A stretch of DNA of 20,809 nucleotides. Source: Priapulus caudatus. Its lineage: Eukaryota; Priapulida; Priapulimorpha; Priapulimorphida; Priapulidae. A program made the position numbers and the translations under genes. Of this stretch, positions 1 to 7,925 are shown piece after piece (the first letter of the stretch is position 1; each line of letters begins with the position of its first letter). The stretch spans positions 61,242 to 82,050 of the forward strand of contig NW_014577317.1 in NCBI RefSeq assembly GCF_000485595.1. Reading direction: 5' to 3'. The notes under the pieces were generated by a model that saw only the letters and a program-made list of their open reading frames with translations, did no database searches and was not told the DNA's origin.

Positions 1-32
1 GGGTTAGGGTTAGGGTTAGGGTTAGGGTTAGG
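1..32 (+). repeat. Telomere-type (GGGTTA)n tract
   Basis: Five perfect GGGTTA units plus a partial one open the window, ending at GGCACATTGG. TTAGGG is the usual animal telomere repeat. The G-rich strand reads rightward into the window, which is opposite to what a true left chromosome end shows on the + strand (CCCTAA), so as written this is interstitial or an inverted or misjoined end. More of the array may lie to the left. Confidence 0.9.
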
Positions 33-140
33 CACATTGGTTTTATTGGGACCCATGTTCTCTATCCTTGGGCCCTTTTCTCAACCCAGAACAGGCTACA
101 GTGAAGTTGTTGAATGCTGCGTGCGGTAAAAACACCAACT

Positions 141-757
141 CGGCAGGATAGGGTATATGTCCCCCAGGGTACTATCGGAGGGTACCATGGGTACGGTTCG
201 ATATATCGGAAAGTACCTCGGGGTACTATACGATATGTCGCTGCGTACCCTGCATTGCCCCACCGTACCCTGACTTTCACACACACAGTCTGTGGAACAG
301 CAAAAATATTGAGATTAATTGATGAATCATCAATTAATATGAATAATTTAAAAAAATTAATAAAAGCTAGTAGTCTCGTAGTTTAATGTTATCATTGTAA
401 TACTATCATTACCATAAATAAAAATGATTTGATATTAACATCAAATGAAAAAAAAATCAATATACACGTCGCGGCGGCAATACCTAATACCTTGCGGCGG
501 TAATACCTCACCCACCAGTATAGGGGAGAAGCGTAAAATGTTGTCATCCACTAAAAATTATCTTTTTTCTGCAAAACCATATGTATATGGTTCTGCATGA
601 TTTTCATGATCAGTTGGCTGAAAGTCAGGGTACGGTGGGACAATGCAGGGTACGCAGCGACATATCGTATAGTACCCCGAGGTACTTTCCGATATATCGA
701 ACCGTACCCAGGGTACCCTCCGATAGTACCCTGGGGGACATAGACCCTATCAGCCGA
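141..757. mobile_element. Foldback/MITE-like element, copy A
   Basis: Two inverted arms of 131 bp (147-277 and 621-751) flank a 343-bp AT-rich interior. Aligning one arm against the reverse complement of the other by eye gives 3 mismatches, about 98% identity, so the copy is young or homogenised. The outer ends read GATAGGGT(C/A)TATGTCCCCC inward, and symmetry weakly continues outward to about 141 and 757 (CTCGGCAG against GTTCGGCTGA). The arms are internally modular, repeating GGTACC, GGGTACGGTTCG and GATATATCGGAA blocks. The interior has no coding frame I trust; it holds a 10-bp-stem palindrome (314-338) and a direct repeat of GCGGCGG(C/T)AATACCT (473-505). No convincing target-site duplication was seen. 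It is probably a non-autonomous DNA transposon; the superfamily is not recognisable. A related copy lies at 6366-6628. Confidence 0.8.
314..338. repeat. AT-rich palindrome inside foldback copy A
   Basis: Stem ATTAATTGAT and its exact reverse complement are separated by the loop GAATC. It lies near the left side of the copy A interior and may simply reflect AT-rich composition. Confidence 0.6.
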
Positions 758-788
758 ACTTACTGTGGACATATGTGACAGAAAGCAG

Positions 789-809
789 GTTGGTACTGCC
801 AGTACCAAC
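789..809. repeat. 21-bp near-perfect palindrome
   Basis: GTTGGTACTG is followed by a single C and then its exact reverse complement. It lies between foldback copy A and the gag start of the BEL/Pao remnant, where the 5' LTR or leader of that element would be expected. The role is unknown; it could be a hairpin of the retrotransposon leader or an independent remnant. Confidence 0.6.
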
Positions 810-990
810 TTGGAGCTTCCGTACTGGTATACAGAGTGCAGACTATAGATTTGCATCCTGTAGAGACTTGTATGACAGTAGAATTGCTTCAATTTACTGA
901 ATGACTCTCGGGATAGCGAGCTGAACTTTCTGTATTCCTGTCACTGCCAGTTATCAACAGCATTGTGTACAGTGATAGATCATCATCAAG

Positions 991-1840
991 ATGGCGGATC
1001 CAGTGAAAAAGCTTCGCCAGAAAATTGGTCCACGACTAAAGCATTTGTGTACGAGCTTGTAACACTCTTCAGAAATATTAGTTACTCCTATTGATGGAAA
1101 TTTAAAGAGCATTGCTTCTGATACTAGAAAACAATTGGAAAGAATCAACACGCATTTTTCTGTGTATACACAACTCCGTGATGACCTCAAACAGGCCATA
1201 TTAAGCAGTGGTGACAAGGAAGAAATGAAACGCTTCACTGAGCAAAACGACGAACATTTTGAGTTTGAAATCAAGATCGATGATTGCATTTCAAACTTGA
1301 GAGCTAGATTACAAGAAGTACAACACGAGTTAGCCAATGAACTGAAGTTTAAGTTACTCAAAGTAGACGAGAAGCAAGAATCTACACAAGTGTACGCGCA
1401 GTCACCGTTACAGCAAAAACTCCTACAAGTACAAATGGAGAAAGAAAAGCTGGCTTTGGAAAAACAAAAGATACAGTTTGAAATGGAAAGGCATAAACAG
1501 AACGCCTACGCTTCTCAGTCAGTGACATCCAAGCACGTTAAACTTCAAATGCTAGACTTCGACAAGTTTGATGGTGATATTCTGCAGTTTTGAGTCCGTT
1601 ATTCACAACAATGCCAACTTGAATCCAGTCGATAAAATAAACTATCTGCGCAGTAAATTGGAGGGTGAAGCCAAGTATGCAGTATCTGGACAGAGCTTGA
1701 CCAATGACAATTATAGCATTGCAATCGACATCCTTCAGGAACGCTTTGGTAACAAACAGATTATAGTCAGTGCCCATCAGAACCGGCTTATGAAATTAGC
1801 CGCTAGTTCTAATCAAACATCCAACATACGAACATTATAG
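991..1840 (+). pseudogene. BEL/Pao gag fragment (DUF1759 region), broken
   Basis: The likely original start is ATG 991 (MADPVKKLRQ...), with an in-frame TAA at 1060-1062 only 23 codons in. The frame then stays open to TGA 1591-1593. It encodes a charged, helix-forming stretch; the Lys/Gln/Glu-rich part at about 1423-1500 looks like a coiled coil. After a short deletion the protein continues in the next frame at about 1590-1840 with FESVIHNNANL, LEGEAKYAV and LQERFGNKQ, which are hallmarks of DUF1759 in BEL/Pao gag. The capsid-like C-terminal part is lost where an AT-rich tract begins near 1837. Gag would normally form the cytoplasmic particle; this copy cannot make the full protein. Confidence 0.85.
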
Positions 1841-1896
1841 CATATATAATATAGCATATAGCATATATTATAGCATAATATAGCATATCAATATGA
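1837..1896. repeat. (ATAGCAT)n AT-rich tract inside gag remnant
   Basis: Irregular repetition of ATAGCATATA-type units replaces the expected end of the gag region. It is either an expanded microsatellite or filler DNA left by deletion repair. Flanking coding homology resumes near 1932. Confidence 0.7.
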
Positions 1897-1931
1897 GAAA
1901 GGAGCAAATCAAATGACGATGCTACTCGTGT

Positions 1932-2920
1932 CTCAGATTGAATCATGTTAGCAGAGATTGTCGCAATATGAAAATGTGTGTTTATTGTCAACAAATGGGA
2001 CAACATCACAGAAGTTTATGTCCCAAACAGTTCTCATTCGAGGGAAACTCAGAGAGTGCACAGGCAGCTATAGAAGAGACAGGACCTATGGTATCACCAA
2101 CAGAGAACGGTCTAATGACAACAGGTAATCAAGTATTGATGCAGATTGCACAAACTGCTTTCAGAAATAGGTCAACAGACACCAAGGCAACAGGGAGAAT
2201 TCTGTTCGATAGTGGTAGTCAGCGAACATTCATTACAACTCGTCTTGCTGATAAGTTGCATTTGAAGACAATCGAATCCGGGACACTAAATGTGTTTACA
2301 TTCAGTTCGGCTAGACCTAAAAGGGATGCTACAAAACAAGCTGAGATAGAAATCAAACTGAAAGATGGCAGTACGTTTAACGTGAAAGTTCATGTGGTCC
2401 CAGAAATAAGCGGAATTATATACAGAGAGCACCCGTTCCGGAATATGTGCAAGAGAAAGTCCGTGACAAATTTGATGTGGCTCACTCGCTTGCTACTGTT
2501 CGTGGAGATTCGGCCATAGACTGTCTTGTGGAAAGTGATTATTACCTTGAATTATTCACAGGCAATATGGACAGGAAACAGATTGACCCGGGCTTATTTC
2601 TTGTCCATTCTCGTTTGGGCTGAATTTTAACGGGACGACTTCCGAGTGGAATCGATGTACTTCCATCTATGTCAATGCTGACATACACAACAGGCCCATT
2701 GGCGTCAGTTTTGAACTGCGGTGAGTTACTAAACATATCGGATGAGAAAACGGCTTTAGAAGATTTCTGGAAATTAGAGACTTTGGGTATAAAGGATGAT
2801 GCTGTCAAATCGGATGATGATAAAGCTATGGAGAGCTTTATATACACAGTATTAACAATACTGTTGTGTTTGATACTGATGAGTCAAGATACCAGATTAC
2901 TTTGGCCCTCTATACATTAA
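1932..2920 (+). pseudogene. BEL/Pao zinc knuckle, aspartic protease and pre-RT linker, broken
   Basis: The segment begins with a Cys/His cluster (CVYCQQMGQHHRSLC, about 1974-2020), the knuckle that precedes protease in this family. The retropepsin-like DUF1758 domain follows, with the catalytic motif FDSGSQRTFIT; the Asp codon is 2208-2210. Near 2435 the frame moves by one and continues with PEYVQEKVRDKF, then LVESDYYLELFTG. At 2621-2623 a TGA stands where the family has Trp in LGW-ILTGR. The linker goes on through LEDFWKLETLGI to about 2850. A last scrap in a third frame (FDTDESRYQIT, about 2869-2901) matches the start of reverse transcriptase, then homology stops abruptly. There is no complete frame, so it is scored as a pseudogene. 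Confidence 0.85.
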
Positions 2921-3579
2921 GAATGGGTCAGAAACCAACAAAGTGTGGGTGGTGTTGTTCACATGCTTGACTGTACGAGCTGCACATCTAGACCTCGTTC
3001 GTGAGCTGACTGCGGAAGCATTTCTCGAATCATTGCGACGATTCATTGCCAGGAGAGGAAAACCGACAGAAATCGTTTCTGATAACGCGGGATACCCGGG
3101 ATACGCGTATACGGAATACGGGATACGCGGGATACGCGGGTGATCATAGATGCTGACGTACAGAGTTATCTGGCGAACCAAGGAATTGAGTGGAAATTTA
3201 TCACTGAGTTTGCCCAATGGATGGGTGGATTTTATGAAAGGTTGGTTGGTGTTGTGAAAGATTGCCTCACTGGTGATCAGTTGTTGACATTTCTAATTGA
3301 GACTGAGGCTGTTGTCAATTCACGACCACTCGCATATGTAGGTGAAGATTTTGACAGCGGTCAATGTATGACACCTGCTGATTTTCTGTGCTTGAATTCT
3401 CGGACCGGCGTTCCAGATTTGGACACAACTACAGTTCATTGGATCCTGATTATTGTATTGAATCTGATTCAGATGTGTGTAGGTCACATGGCATTCATTT
3501 GAGACCTAAACGACAGGCAGCTTCGAAGGCGTTTGAAAATATCAAAAACTTCTTTAAGGAAATCAAAAGGGCTTCTTAG
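2901..3579 (+). pseudogene. BEL/Pao integrase remnant (rve core and C-terminus), broken
   Basis: Homology resumes with FGPLYIKNGS at about 2901 and WVVLFTCLTVRAAHLDLV, the typical core start of BEL/Pao integrase. The first catalytic Asp, which sits just before FGP in the family, is lost in the upstream deletion. The second is present in IVSDN (Asp codon 3081-3083). A 56-bp GGGATAC-rich insertion at 3086-3141 interrupts the protein, which resumes in another frame; the catalytic Glu is in GGFYERLVG (codon 3236-3238). About ten residues seem missing after VVKDCL. VVNSRPLAYV and MTPADFL follow, and the frame changes again near 3440 before a basic tail (RPKRQAASKA) ending at 3579. It is an inactive remnant. 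Confidence 0.88.
3086..3141. repeat. GGGATAC(G/C)CG mini-array inserted in integrase remnant
   Basis: Five to six short units of the form GGGATAC(G/C)CG or GGAATAC sit between two halves of the integrase remnant, directly after the SDN motif. The first half is nearly self-complementary (CCCGGG, ATACGCGTAT). It adds codons and changes the frame, so it arose after the element inserted. It may be a tiny foldback insertion or slippage filler. Confidence 0.7.
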
Positions 3580-3642
3580 TGAGTCCAAAACTATTCAGTT
3601 ACGAGGAAACTGATAAGCGACTGCTTATTGTCTGATTGATGG

Positions 3643-3880
3643 TGTGAGAAATTGTCTGTGGCGGTGTACACACACACGTCTAATGCTATAACTTTGCTGT
3701 GGGGAGTGTCGCGAATGCTTACGCGAATTTATGACTCGATTTGGACATGTGTAATGGATAGGTGGCGGGGCAGTCAGGGCGGGGAAAATAGAGCGTATAG
3801 GAAAATGGAGGTGTGAATGAACGGAGAGAAAAATAAAGAAAACCATGGACTACTACACGAAAGAATTAGTTTTGAACATT
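3643..3880 (+). other. Possible 3' LTR/UTR remnant of the BEL/Pao element
   Basis: After the integrase tail, sequence beginning TGTGAGAAATTG and ending near TTTTGAACA has the TG...CA boundaries of an LTR and contains AATAAA at 3832-3837. No matching 5' copy was found in the window, so the boundary is only an inference from family structure and position. Confidence 0.3.
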
Positions 3881-3908
3881 TGTTGTGTTTGAATTCACGC
3901 ATTCCACT

Positions 3909-3933
3909 ATACACGCACACGCGCACGCGCACA

Positions 3934-3984
<51 letters not shown>

Positions 3985-4110
3985 GCACATAGAATCATGC
4001 ATAATCACACACGAACACGTACGCACACATTATCACACACGCGCGCGCACGCACGCACGCATACACACACGCACGCACGCGCGCACGCACACACGTTCCT
4101 CTCGTTTGTG
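3909..4110. repeat. (CA)n/(CG,CA)n microsatellite tract
   Basis: Long ACACAC runs are mixed with ACGC and GCGC steps over about 200 bp. Open frames on both strands here are only the repeat read in frame (His-Thr or Val-Cys polymers). Alternating purine-pyrimidine tracts can adopt Z-DNA. Confidence 0.95.
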
Positions 4111-4165
4111 TCGCATCAGCGCGCTCACCACGGCATATAACGCTGGCCGCGTGCACGCTCACTAG

Positions 4166-4184
4166 CTACTACTACTACTACTAC
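4166..4184. repeat. (CTA)6 microsatellite
   Basis: Six tandem CTA units follow GCACGCTCACTAG. Confidence 0.9.
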
Positions 4185-4252
4185 GACGAAACACACACAC
4201 GCCTGTAGGGTGAATCCCTACAGCCATCAACGACCACCCGCCGCGAGTCATC

Positions 4253-4328
4253 GCATCCGAATCCGAACCCGAATCCAAATTATTCGAGTCCGAATGCGAA
4301 TCTGAATCCGAATCCGTATCCGAATCCA
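4253..4328. repeat. (CCGAAT)n hexamer array
   Basis: About twelve imperfect CCGAAT/CCGAAC/CTGAAT units, interrupted once by CAAATTATT. On the minus strand it reads as an Asp-Ser dipeptide polymer, which explains the short open frame there. It is not telomere-type. Confidence 0.85.
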
Positions 4329-4563
4329 GGCCGATATAAAGCGCCGTCGACATTCGAACGTCTTAAGCCGTCATCGGCACGGTGATATTAGAAGTCGATT
4401 GCGTACACAAAATATACATACAACACGCCGTATCGCCTCACTCGCGGCGATATTCCGCGGAGAAATGAATGGATGACACACTACGGAATATTAACACTAG
4501 GGCAAACCAATCGCACAGATGCGGGCCGAGGGTACAAGCGAAAGTAAACACAGGGGGGGGGCT

Positions 4564-4676
4564 ATAGAGAGAGATAAGAGAGAGAGAAGTAAGAGAGAGA
4601 GAGAGAGAGAGGAGAGAGATGAGATGCGAGAAGAGAGAGAAGAAGAGAGACAGAGAAGAGAGAGAGAGAGAGGGGC

Positions 4677-4722
<46 letters not shown>
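4564..4722. repeat. (GA)n purine tract
   Basis: AGAG repeats with occasional interruptions, preceded by a G9 run. The minus strand gives a Leu-Ser polymer frame that is not a gene. The mirror-symmetric purine tract could form triplex DNA. Confidence 0.95.
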
Positions 4723-4725
<3 letters not shown>

Positions 4726-5019
4726 CTTTCTCGATGACGCGACGGTGTTCATCATACGTGCGCTCGACTCACTATAAGCTATATGTATGGCTATCAATAA
4801 ACGAATGCCGCCCACGATGAATTATTTCGTTTGAATCGCCATTACCTCTATCTGCCGCACACGGAGTTGTACGGAGTCGCCGCCGTCGCCCCGTCGCCAC
4901 GTACAGTAGGCACTTTATTGCTAAAAGGCATTAATATAATGTGCGTTATGATCAATAACTCACAGCAGGTGTGTAACAGTACGCGTAGAATGCGAGTAAT
5001 TCACGTTTACCGTTACCGA
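4723..5019. other. Interval without a recognised feature
   Basis: Mixed-composition DNA lies between the GA tract and an AT-rich tract. Open frames are short and show no domain, conserved motif or coding bias that I can defend. Confidence 0.6.
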
Positions 5020-5083
5020 TATATACATACATATACATATATATATACACACACATAAATATACATAGATATATATATATGCC
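5020..5083. repeat. (AT)n/(ATAC)n microsatellite
   Basis: ATATACATAC and TATATATA runs with a short ACACACA stretch. Tyr/Ile/Cys polymer frames on the minus strand are repeat-derived. Confidence 0.9.
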
Positions 5084-5282
5084 ATTGGGATTGTGGTGTT
5101 TGCGCCATCGGCGTGCAGTCGCACGAGAGCGCGTGATCGATTGACTGATCGATGGACTGATCGATAGTAAGTACTTGACACGAAGACGAACGTTAATCTC
5201 CATTACAAACATGTCAGCGACCTCGCTCTCACCACGCCGCGGCCCTCAGCTAACAAAATTGGCCACCTACACTCCGCGTATG

Positions 5283-5500
5283 ACACACGCGCGGTGCCAC
5301 CATGCCACAGCCCTCAGCCACAATTGATTCATACCTCCCACCAATGACACACGCCTTCTGTGACCACGATACGTGCCTTTTGTGACAATGATACACACCT
5401 TCTGTGACGATGACACGAACCTGCTGTAGCCATGACACACACGTGTCTGCGACCACGACACACGCTTGCTATCATCACGACACATGCACCGGTTGACAGC
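5283..5500. repeat. 22-bp minisatellite, about 10 units
   Basis: Unit starts are seen at 5283, 5305, 5327, 5347, 5369, 5391, 5413, 5435, 5458 and 5480. The consensus is near ACACACGCCTTCTGTGACCA followed by CG or TG. The first three units are more diverged, one unit is 20 bp and one 23 bp. Because 22 is not a multiple of 3, each reading frame passes through all phases; the array contains no stop in any minus-strand frame and so produces three overlapping minus-strand open frames with similar peptide words (CVSWSQ, VIVTEG). These are artefacts of the repeat. Confidence 0.85.
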
Positions 5501-5553
5501 AGATATGATCGGCGTCCGTTCAATAGATAATATTTCACTATATAAGCGCAAAC

Positions 5554-5589
5554 CAGGGAGTGTATAATAGGCCTATTATAGCCTCCCTG
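5554..5589. repeat. 36-bp palindrome with CAGGGAG ends
   Basis: The perfect 18-bp palindrome TATAATAGGCCTATTATA is extended by two mismatched positions on each side and then CAGGGAG/CTCCCTG. CGCAAAC stands immediately before it and one base after it (ACGCAAAC), which looks like a short direct repeat. The layout resembles the CAGGAGTG palindromic elements at 11049-11133 and 20717-20755, so this may be a related minimal insertion. Confidence 0.75.
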
Positions 5590-5747
5590 ACGCAAACGCG
5601 GGTGGAACTACTGCCAAATATATCACCGCCACTGAGTGATGAAGAGTGAAATGTATATGATGAAAGTGAGATTTAACTGAAATGTCAGCGATGCGTCACA
5701 GCTAAAGGGGAGGGGGGTTACAGCTACCCCAGCTTACCCCGCTAAAC

Positions 5748-5995
5748 GCTGGGTTTATACTACCGACTTTATGTTGTCAAATTAGCGAAGTTAAATTGGC
5801 GAGTTGGAGCAACTTCGCAATTCGGCAACACCGAGCTGGCGAAAATAGAACATGTTCTAATCTCCCAACAGGTCGCTATTAACCAGTTGCTCGCGCGACA
5901 TTTGCGTTTAAACTGCCAATTGTGGGTTGTATATAGTTGGGAAGTTGATCCAATTCGCCAATTTGTCTGCATAACGTCGGTAGTGTAAACCCAGC
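5748..5995. mobile_element. 248-bp TIR element (MITE-like)
   Basis: Terminal inverted repeats at 5748-5767 and 5976-5995 read GCTGGGTTTAYACTACCGAC with one mismatch over 20 bp. Inner symmetry continues, with AAATTGGCGAGTTGGAGCAA (from about 5791) matched by the reverse complement of 5942-5966, although the left side carries an extra segment of about 20 bp. There is no transposase; at this length it can only be a non-autonomous DNA transposon. The superfamily is not assigned and no target-site duplication was confirmed. The minus-strand open frame across it is accidental. Confidence 0.8.
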
Positions 5996-6365
5996 TGCAC
6001 GCGGTAGTATTCCCCCTTTGTGGTAATATTCATCACACTTTCTCCTTTTTTTGCATAATCGCACGAGAGCAAAAGTAGGCAAATTTATGAAAGCACTTAC
6101 CGCGTGCACGGACTCTTCAGTAATAAAGAAGAAGTAGATGATAACAGGCGTAAATAAGGGCAATTTTCTTTCACTCCCGATGGCATATAAGTATGTCGGA
6201 GGATGTGTGTGGAGCGTTAGAGAGAGAGAAAGAGATATATGAGGTCTCCGCTTTCACTTTAACGACGCGCGGACGTTTCATTTGTCGTCGCTGTCGAGCG
6301 CAGCGTTCGAATTTACAAATGGGACGACGCGGAGAGAAAAGCGAGATAAGATTACTAAGGCTGAA
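5996..6365. other. Interval without a recognised feature
   Basis: The stretch includes a GAGAGAGAGAAAGAGA run near 6220 and mixed GC-rich sequence with CGTCG motifs. No coding region, RNA or repeat family was recognised. Confidence 0.55.
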
Positions 6366-6628
6366 AGGGTCTATGTCCCCCAGGGTACTGCCGAAACGTA
6401 CCCTGGGTACGGTCCGGTATACCTGAACGTACCCTGGAAAATCTATCGAATCTATATCTAATATGCCGGACCGTACCTCGCCTACACCACTAACGATTCT
6501 AGGGAGTCGCCTACGCCTACTCCCTAACCCTAACCCTAACCATATCAAATAGTTACCAGGATACGTTCCGGTATACCGGACCGTACCCAGGGTACGTTCC
6601 GGCAGTACCCTGGGGGGACATAGACCCT
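6366..6628. mobile_element. Foldback/MITE-like element, copy B, with (CCCTAA)3 inside
   Basis: Inverted arms at 6366-6437 and 6556-6628 differ at only a few positions. The outer ends, AGGGTCTATGTCCCCC followed by AGGGTACT, match those of copy A (141-757), establishing one family. The arms reuse the GTACCCTGGGTACGGT module but are shorter (72-73 bp) and diverge from copy A after about 25 bp. The 118-bp interior contains three telomere-type CCCTAA units at 6522-6539. No coding potential. Confidence 0.8.
6522..6540 (-). repeat. Interstitial telomere-type (CCCTAA)3
   Basis: Three CCCTAA units plus CC lie between the arms of foldback copy B. The G-rich strand is the minus strand, opposite in orientation to the tract at 1-32. 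Confidence 0.85.
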
Positions 6629-6931
6629 ATGGGCATTTTCTGGATGGTTTCAGAAGCATTGCTCGCGTACGGGTTTTTCCGCTCGTGCGATGAATCAGCT
6701 AAACGCAATGTGTTGTTTGCTTAAACCAGGGCCGACAAACCTCGGTGCTGCGTCCCGCTAGCATGCACGACCGCCCACCGATCGCAGTAAATAAACAACA
6801 TCAAATCGTAGAAAGCGAGACGCTGTGGCTATAATTATTCGGGCGTGTGGTTTAATTTGGAGACGGGCCGAATCAGGCGAACCCGAAGAAAGGAAGCTGT
6901 GAAGGAGGCTGCGGAACAACGCGCTGGGTGA

Positions 6932-7112
6932 AGTGTGTGCGTGTGTCTGTGTGTGTGCGTGCGTGCGTGCGTGCGTGTGCGTGCGCGCGCGCGTGTGTGT
7001 CTCTGTCTGTCCGTTCGTGCGTCCGTCCATCCGTCCGTCCGTCCATCCGTTCACCCGTCCGTTCGTCCGTCCGTTCGTCTGTCTGCTACTTTGCGTGCGT
7101 GCGTGCGTGCGT
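6932..7112. repeat. (GT)n/(GC)n then (CCGT)n compound microsatellite
   Basis: GTGTGCGTGCGTGC at 6932-7004 gives way to a tetranucleotide array (CCGT with CCAT and TCGT variants) at about 7011-7083, then GTGC again. Several overlapping open frames in all plus frames are explained by repeat periodicity. Confidence 0.95.
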
Positions 7113-7276
7113 GCGCGCCGTTACGTTCAACTGCGCCGCCGCCGCTGTGCTGCCAAACATGCACTCGTGAGATTAATTTCCTGCGCTCTTCTTCGCGACC
7201 TGGATTATTTTCATTCTCAATATTCCGCCGCGATTGTATAGCGTCGGCTCGGCAGATCCACCCCGCCGCCGACAAC

Positions 7277-7377
7277 GACCGTAGACAGAGGTTACATGCG
7301 TACAAAGCACACGTGAGCGCGTATGGGACCGCAGACAGAGGTTACATGAGTACAAAGCACACGTGAGCGCGTATGGG
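7277..7377. repeat. Two-copy 50-bp tandem duplication
   Basis: Copies at 7277-7326 and 7327-7376 share GACAGAGGTTACATG and ACAAAGCACACGTGAGCGCG, differing at about two positions. It looks recent. No function is evident; both copies contain an ACACGTGAG E-box-like CACGTG. Confidence 0.9.
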
Positions 7378-7652
7378 AGGTTGTTGCACGATGTCGTGTC
7401 TAATGGGTTTCGTGTATGTTCAATGATCAGCCGTCAATGTGACCCAACACACTCACTGCGCGGGTCGCAAATCGATGCTTTACTATGCCTCACTGATAGA
7501 ATGAGCTATAGTCGCATTAGCGCTGGTAACCTGAATACGTGGATAACCAGGATGGCCTGGTAGCATTATGATTTAAAAGGCTGGTTACGTTCAAGTGACA
7601 ACAGTGTGGGAGAGAGTTTAACACCTAGCACAGTGACACACGCTACGCAACC

Positions 7653-7925
7653 ATGTACGCCATACAAACGCCATCACAATACAAACTACACATCATACCA
7701 CCTGCACAACACAAGCTCAACCTCCCAGCATCATGCGAATCAATTAGGAAGGTAACGCAATACGAAGCGATAACTCGAAGTGGCAGCAATGACAGTCGAA
7801 AAAAATTTAAAATGGCGTCCACCAGCATGTTTGCGATATTGTCTACAATCCGAGACAATGGTTGGGTATCTGCAATGCATCGTTGTTTGGAATTCATCGT
7901 CCACCGAGGAAAATTTGGGGATTGA
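7653..7925 (+). CDS. Hypothetical 90-aa ORF, doubtful
   Basis: An ATG-started open frame of 90 codons. A second in-frame ATG at about 7812 lies in a favourable context (AAAATGGCG) and would give a shorter product beginning MASTSMFAILSTIRDNGWVS. There is no recognised domain, signal peptide or membrane segment, and nothing about the upstream sequence marks a promoter. A second open frame (7789-8169) overlaps it in another phase. It could be an exon of an unseen gene or chance; I lean toward chance. Confidence 0.15.
   Translation: MYAIQTPSQYKLHIIPPAQHKLNLPASCESIRKVTQYEAITRSGSNDSRKKFKMASTSMFAILSTIRDNGWVSAMHRCLEFIVHRGKFGD

Larger units (their letters stand above)
991..3579 (+). mobile_element. 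Decayed BEL/Pao LTR retrotransposon remnant
   Basis: Fragments appear in the BEL/Pao order on the + strand: a gag region with a DUF1759-like block, a zinc knuckle, a DUF1758-type aspartic protease, the linker before reverse transcriptase with its LGW-ILTGR and LEDFW motifs, then integrase core and C-terminal pieces. Nearly all of reverse transcriptase and all of RNase H are missing, so the remnant is about 2.6 kb against a family norm of roughly 5-7 kb. There is an in-frame TAA at 1060-1062, a TGA in place of the Trp codon at 2621-2623, and frame changes near 1580, 2435 and 2850. Two foreign-looking low-complexity insertions sit at about 1837-1890 and 3086-3141. No 5' LTR was identified; a tentative 3' LTR follows at 3643. 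The copy cannot be mobile by itself. The family call rests on several independent motifs and is secure; clade-level placement is not. Confidence 0.9.

Noticed and set aside
5283-5500. CRISPR array, suggested by 22-bp regular repeats
   Set aside because: The units are directly adjacent with no spacers, diverge gradually, and the context is a eukaryotic genome.
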